Part shown: positions 61,972 to 64,000 of the stretch, in pieces
Numbering within the stretch: the stretch's first letter is position 1
How the letters are laid out: each line of letters starts with the position of its first letter
Assembly: GCF_018613695.1 (NCBI RefSeq)
Contig: NZ_JAGGPR010000005.1
Location: forward strand, 865,571 to 929,570
Direction: 5' to 3'
Source: Arthrobacter sp. ISL-95
GTDB lineage: Bacteria; Actinomycetota; Actinomycetes; Actinomycetales; Micrococcaceae
Length of the DNA: 64,000 bases
Program-made: the position numbers and the translations under genes
The notes under the pieces: generated by a model
Told to the model about the DNA's origin: nothing
What the model saw: only the letters and a program-made list of their open reading frames with translations
Databases searched by the model: none

Positions 61972-63156
61972 CTAGGCCTCCGAATAAGGAATGAAAGCGG
62001 ACACACGGAAACCGCCGCCCTGTACGGGGCCTGCGGTCAAGGAACCATCGTAGAGGGAGACCCGCTCGCCCATTCCAGGCAGTCCGTTACCTCCGCCGGC
62101 CGTGGGTGGATCTGCAGCGGCGCCCCGGCCGTCGTCGATGATGTCCAGTTGCAGTCCGCGGGCCTGCCACGTGAGGGTTACGCCCGCCGTCGCCTTGGGG
62201 CCGGCGTGCTTCATCACGTTGGTCAGGGCTTCCTGGATGATGCGATACGCCGTGAGTTCAGCGCCGGCGGGAAGGGCCCTGCGGGGTACACCGGTCTGTT
62301 CGAAGGCCACCTGAAGCGTGGCAGCGCGGAAGCCGAGGAGGAGTTCGTCCAGGTCCGAAAGCCGGGGTTGTGGACGCGTAGGGGAATCGTCGTCGGAGCG
62401 GAGGACCCCCAGCAGTCGTCGCATCTCGCCCAAGGAATCCCGGCCCGTGGCTGCGATGGTGGCTAGCGCTTCGGTGGCAAGTTCGGGTTTCGCTGCGGCG
62501 GCGTATCGTGCCCCGTCGGCCTGGGTAATGATGACTGACAGTGAATGGGCCACGATGTCGTGCATCTCGCGGGCAATGTGGGAGCGTTCGTCGGCGGCAG
62601 CCAGTTTCCGTTCCTGCATCTGCTCCACTTCGAGCCTCCGCGTACGGTCCTCGAGTGCTTGAAGCTGTAGCCGGCGGACGCGCGTGAGGTCACCAAGCGT
62701 CCAACTCACCAACACCAGCATCCAGATCAGCACGGTGTAGAGCGCGCCTATGGTCAAGCCCAGAATGCCCGATTCAGCCGTGGTGGAAAAGAGCCTGGTG
62801 GTGAGCATTACCCCACCCAGGAGTCCGGCCAGCAGGACCGTGCGGCTAGCCCACGCGGGCCCGTAAGCAGCCGTAGCGTAGATGACCAGCGGCACCGCGA
62901 TCTGGCCCGCCACGGGTTCCGCGCCCACAGCCCATTGGATGAGGCACACCAGGATGACGACGCCGGCTGCCACCGCCGGGCGGGTGCGGCGCCAAGCCAG
63001 GGGGAACAGAAGGCTGCAGGACAGGAGGAAAAGCCAAGGCCTGTCTGCGACCAGATATACGGGACCGAAGAGGAGAATCAGCAGGCACGTTGCCGTCATG
63101 TCCACTTTGAAGCGGTTGATCCGGAACCATTCGTAAGCTGCGTGCCTTCTATCCAC
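61972..63156 (-). CDS. Sensor histidine kinase (HisKA_3 type)
   Basis: A 394-residue sensor. Five to six hydrophobic segments fill residues 15-165 with short loops, so sensing is intramembrane. Then comes a coiled helix (RRLEVEQMQERKLAAADERSHIA), the phospho-acceptor His199 in REMHDIVAHSLSVI, and an ATPase domain with GGNGLPGMGERV (G box). The start is GTG 63156, 6 bases after TAGAGT (leaderless). It pairs with the NarL-type regulator and an FtsX/MacB-type exporter, as in antibiotic- or peptide-sensing systems. Confidence 0.9.
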   Translation of the reverse strand: MDRRHAAYEWFRINRFKVDMTATCLLILLFGPVYLVADRPWLFLLSCSLLFPLAWRRTRPAVAAGVVILVCLIQWAVGAEPVAGQIAVPLVIYATAAYGPAWASRTVLLAGLLGGVMLTTRLFSTTAESGILGLTIGALYTVLIWMLVLVSWTLGDLTRVRRLQLQALEDRTRRLEVEQMQERKLAAADERSHIAREMHDIVAHSLSVIITQADGARYAAAAKPELATEALATIAATGRDSLGEMRRLLGVLRSDDDSPTRPQPRLSDLDELLLGFRAATLQVAFEQTGVPRRALPAGAELTAYRIIQEALTNVMKHAGPKATAGVTLTWQARGLQLDIIDDGRGAAADPPTAGGGNGLPGMGERVSLYDGSLTAGPVQGGGFRVSAFIPYSEA

Positions 63157-63162
63157 GCTATG

Positions 63163-63168
63163 ACTCTA
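63163..63168 (-). promoter_or_regulatory. -10 box of the histidine kinase gene (leaderless)
   Basis: TAGAGT on the minus strand is followed after 6 bases by GTG 63156. No ribosome site lies between, so the transcript probably starts at the codon. Confidence 0.5.
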
Positions 63169-63191
63169 TGCGTTGGGTTCGGGCACGGACA

Positions 63192-63211
63192 TCATGCCGT
63201 GGTCTGAGACT
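63192..63211 (-). promoter_or_regulatory. Putative response-regulator site in front of the kinase gene
   Basis: On the minus strand, AGTCTCAGACCACGGCATGA matches the site at 61170-61189 at 18 of 20 positions. It lies just upstream of the -35 region of the kinase promoter, which would fit activation by the regulator. Confidence 0.6.
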
Positions 63212-63253
63212 TCCGCCCACGCGCACAGGATTTGTTCGAGGAGTGAGACGATT

Positions 63254-63283
63254 TTGACCAGCATGTGGATTGCTTGGCTAGAT
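63254..63283 (+). promoter_or_regulatory. Promoter of leuB
   Basis: TTGACC (63254-63259) is followed after 18 bases by CTAGAT (63278-63283) and after 6 more by ATG 63290. It would give a leaderless transcript. Confidence 0.45.
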
Positions 63284-63289
63284 AGAACC

Positions 63290-64000
63290 ATGAGTGCAAC
63301 GTCCATCAATCTCGCTGTCATCCCTGGCGACGGCATTGGCCCCGAGGTCATCGCCGAAGCCGTCAAGGTCCTGGAAAAGGCTGTCGTCGCTGAAGGCGTT
63401 GCCCTCGAGCTGACAAACTACAAGCTCGGTGCCCAGCATTGGCTTGAGACCGGCGAGACCCTTCCGGAAGAGGTCCTGGCAGATCTGCGCACCCGTGATG
63501 CAATTCTCTTTGGTGCGGTGGGCGCCGCTCCCGGCGATACCCGTATCCCGTCGGGCATCATTGAACGGGAGATGCTGCTCAAGCTCCGCTTCAGCCTGGA
63601 CCACTATGTGAACCTGCGCCCGTCCCGCTTGTACGGAACCGTCGGCAGCCCTTTGGCTAACCCCGGCACCATCGATTTCATCGTGGTTCGCGAAGGTACC
63701 GAAGGCCCCTATGTGGGCAACGGTGGCACCCTGCGCGGCGGCACGCCCCATGAAGTAGCCACAGAAGTCTCCCTCAACACCGCCCACGGTGTGGAGCGCG
63801 TTGTCCGGGATGCCTTCCGCCGCGCCAGCGAGCGTCCGCGCAAGCACGTCACCCTCGTCCATAAGCACAATGTGCTGGTTTTCGCCGGACACTTGTGGAA
63901 GCGCACGGTGGAGGCTGTGGCCAAGGAATTCCCCGAAGTCACCCATGACTACCTGCACATTGACGCGGCCACCATCTTCATGGTGACCGATCCTTCCCGC
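63290..64000 (+). CDS. leuB: 3-isopropylmalate dehydrogenase LeuB, 5' part (cut by window edge)
   Basis: The first 237 codons of an isopropylmalate dehydrogenase of leucine synthesis. The front [20 protein letters not shown], the substrate region LRPSRLYG, and [20 protein letters not shown] are characteristic; the expected C-terminal third (NAD-binding loop) lies beyond the window. The usual protein is about 340-360 residues. The gene probably starts a separate transcript, divergent from the kinase operon. Confidence 0.93.
   Translation, partial: MSATSINLAVIPGDGIGPEVIAEAVKVLEKAVVAEGVALELTNYKLGAQHWLETGETLPEEVLADLRTRDAILFGAVGAAPGDTRIPSGIIEREMLLKLRFSLDHYVNLRPSRLYGTVGSPLANPGTIDFIVVREGTEGPYVGNGGTLRGGTPHEVATEVSLNTAHGVERVVRDAFRRASERPRKHVTLVHKHNVLVFAGHLWKRTVEAVAKEFPEVTHDYLHIDAATIFMVTDPSR

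Overview
The window looks like chromosome of a high-GC Gram-positive bacterium of the Arthrobacter group (Arthrobacter sensu lato, Paenarthrobacter being the best guess). The reasons are the G/C-rich third codon positions, the actinobacterial gene types (NrtR-led nadABC, ilvB-ilvN-ilvC-serA, an RND pump without an outer-membrane partner, a 'sunset'-like C-terminal domain), and at least ten genes whose start codon lies 6-7 bases after a TAnnnT -10 box, i.e. probable leaderless mRNAs. No phage, IS element, CRISPR array, rRNA or replication origin was seen. The genus call is inference from gene content; no database was searched.

Layout. 1-10.6 kb: the end of an MFS pump, a TetR regulator, and a tightly packed operon of amidohydrolase, SsuABC-type ABC importer and formylglycine sulfatase, then an AraC regulator divergent from an APC permease. 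10.7-15.1 kb: MoaF-like protein, IclR regulator, MHS-family transporter, phosphoribosyltransferase, MarR-like protein. 15.1-20.6 kb: a 2-oxoacid dehydrogenase cluster (E1 alpha, E1 beta, a free-standing lipoyl domain, an alpha/beta hydrolase) with an amino-acid permease and a divergent Lrp regulator. 20.7-26.7 kb: nrtR-nadA-nadB-nadC-cysteine desulfurase, the NAD de novo pathway under a Nudix-type repressor, with a strong dyad at the promoter. 26.7-36.9 kb: mixed single genes (GtrA, FAH hydrolase, SLC13/ArsB-like carrier, DUF1684, lipoprotein, transglutaminase-like, MarR plus LLM oxidoreductase, RND pump). 37-44.5 kb: mqo, a peptide-binding lipoprotein, tRNA-Leu, bcp, a MarR gene, two identical tRNA-Lys genes, a PQQ-type sugar dehydrogenase and a membrane-anchored protein. 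44.9-52.4 kb: ilvD, then an attenuator with a valine-rich leader peptide, ilvB-ilvN-ilvC and serA. 52.5-64 kb: an FtsX-type ABC system, metG, a second FtsX/MacB-type ABC system with its histidine kinase and response regulator, and the start of leuB.

How the parts work together. Branched-chain amino acid synthesis (ilvD, ilvBNC, leuB) and possible branched-chain or acetoin breakdown (15.1-20.6 kb) are both present. The kinase/regulator pair at 61.3-63.2 kb shares an 18/20-identical upstream motif with the adjacent ABC exporter, which suggests autoregulation plus control of the exporter. The points most worth follow-up are the split E2 (lipoyl protein plus hydrolase), the amidohydrolase/ABC/sulfatase operon of unknown substrate, the shared regulator motif, the nrtR dyad, the ilv attenuator and the perfect 19-bp hairpin in front of the moaF-like gene.
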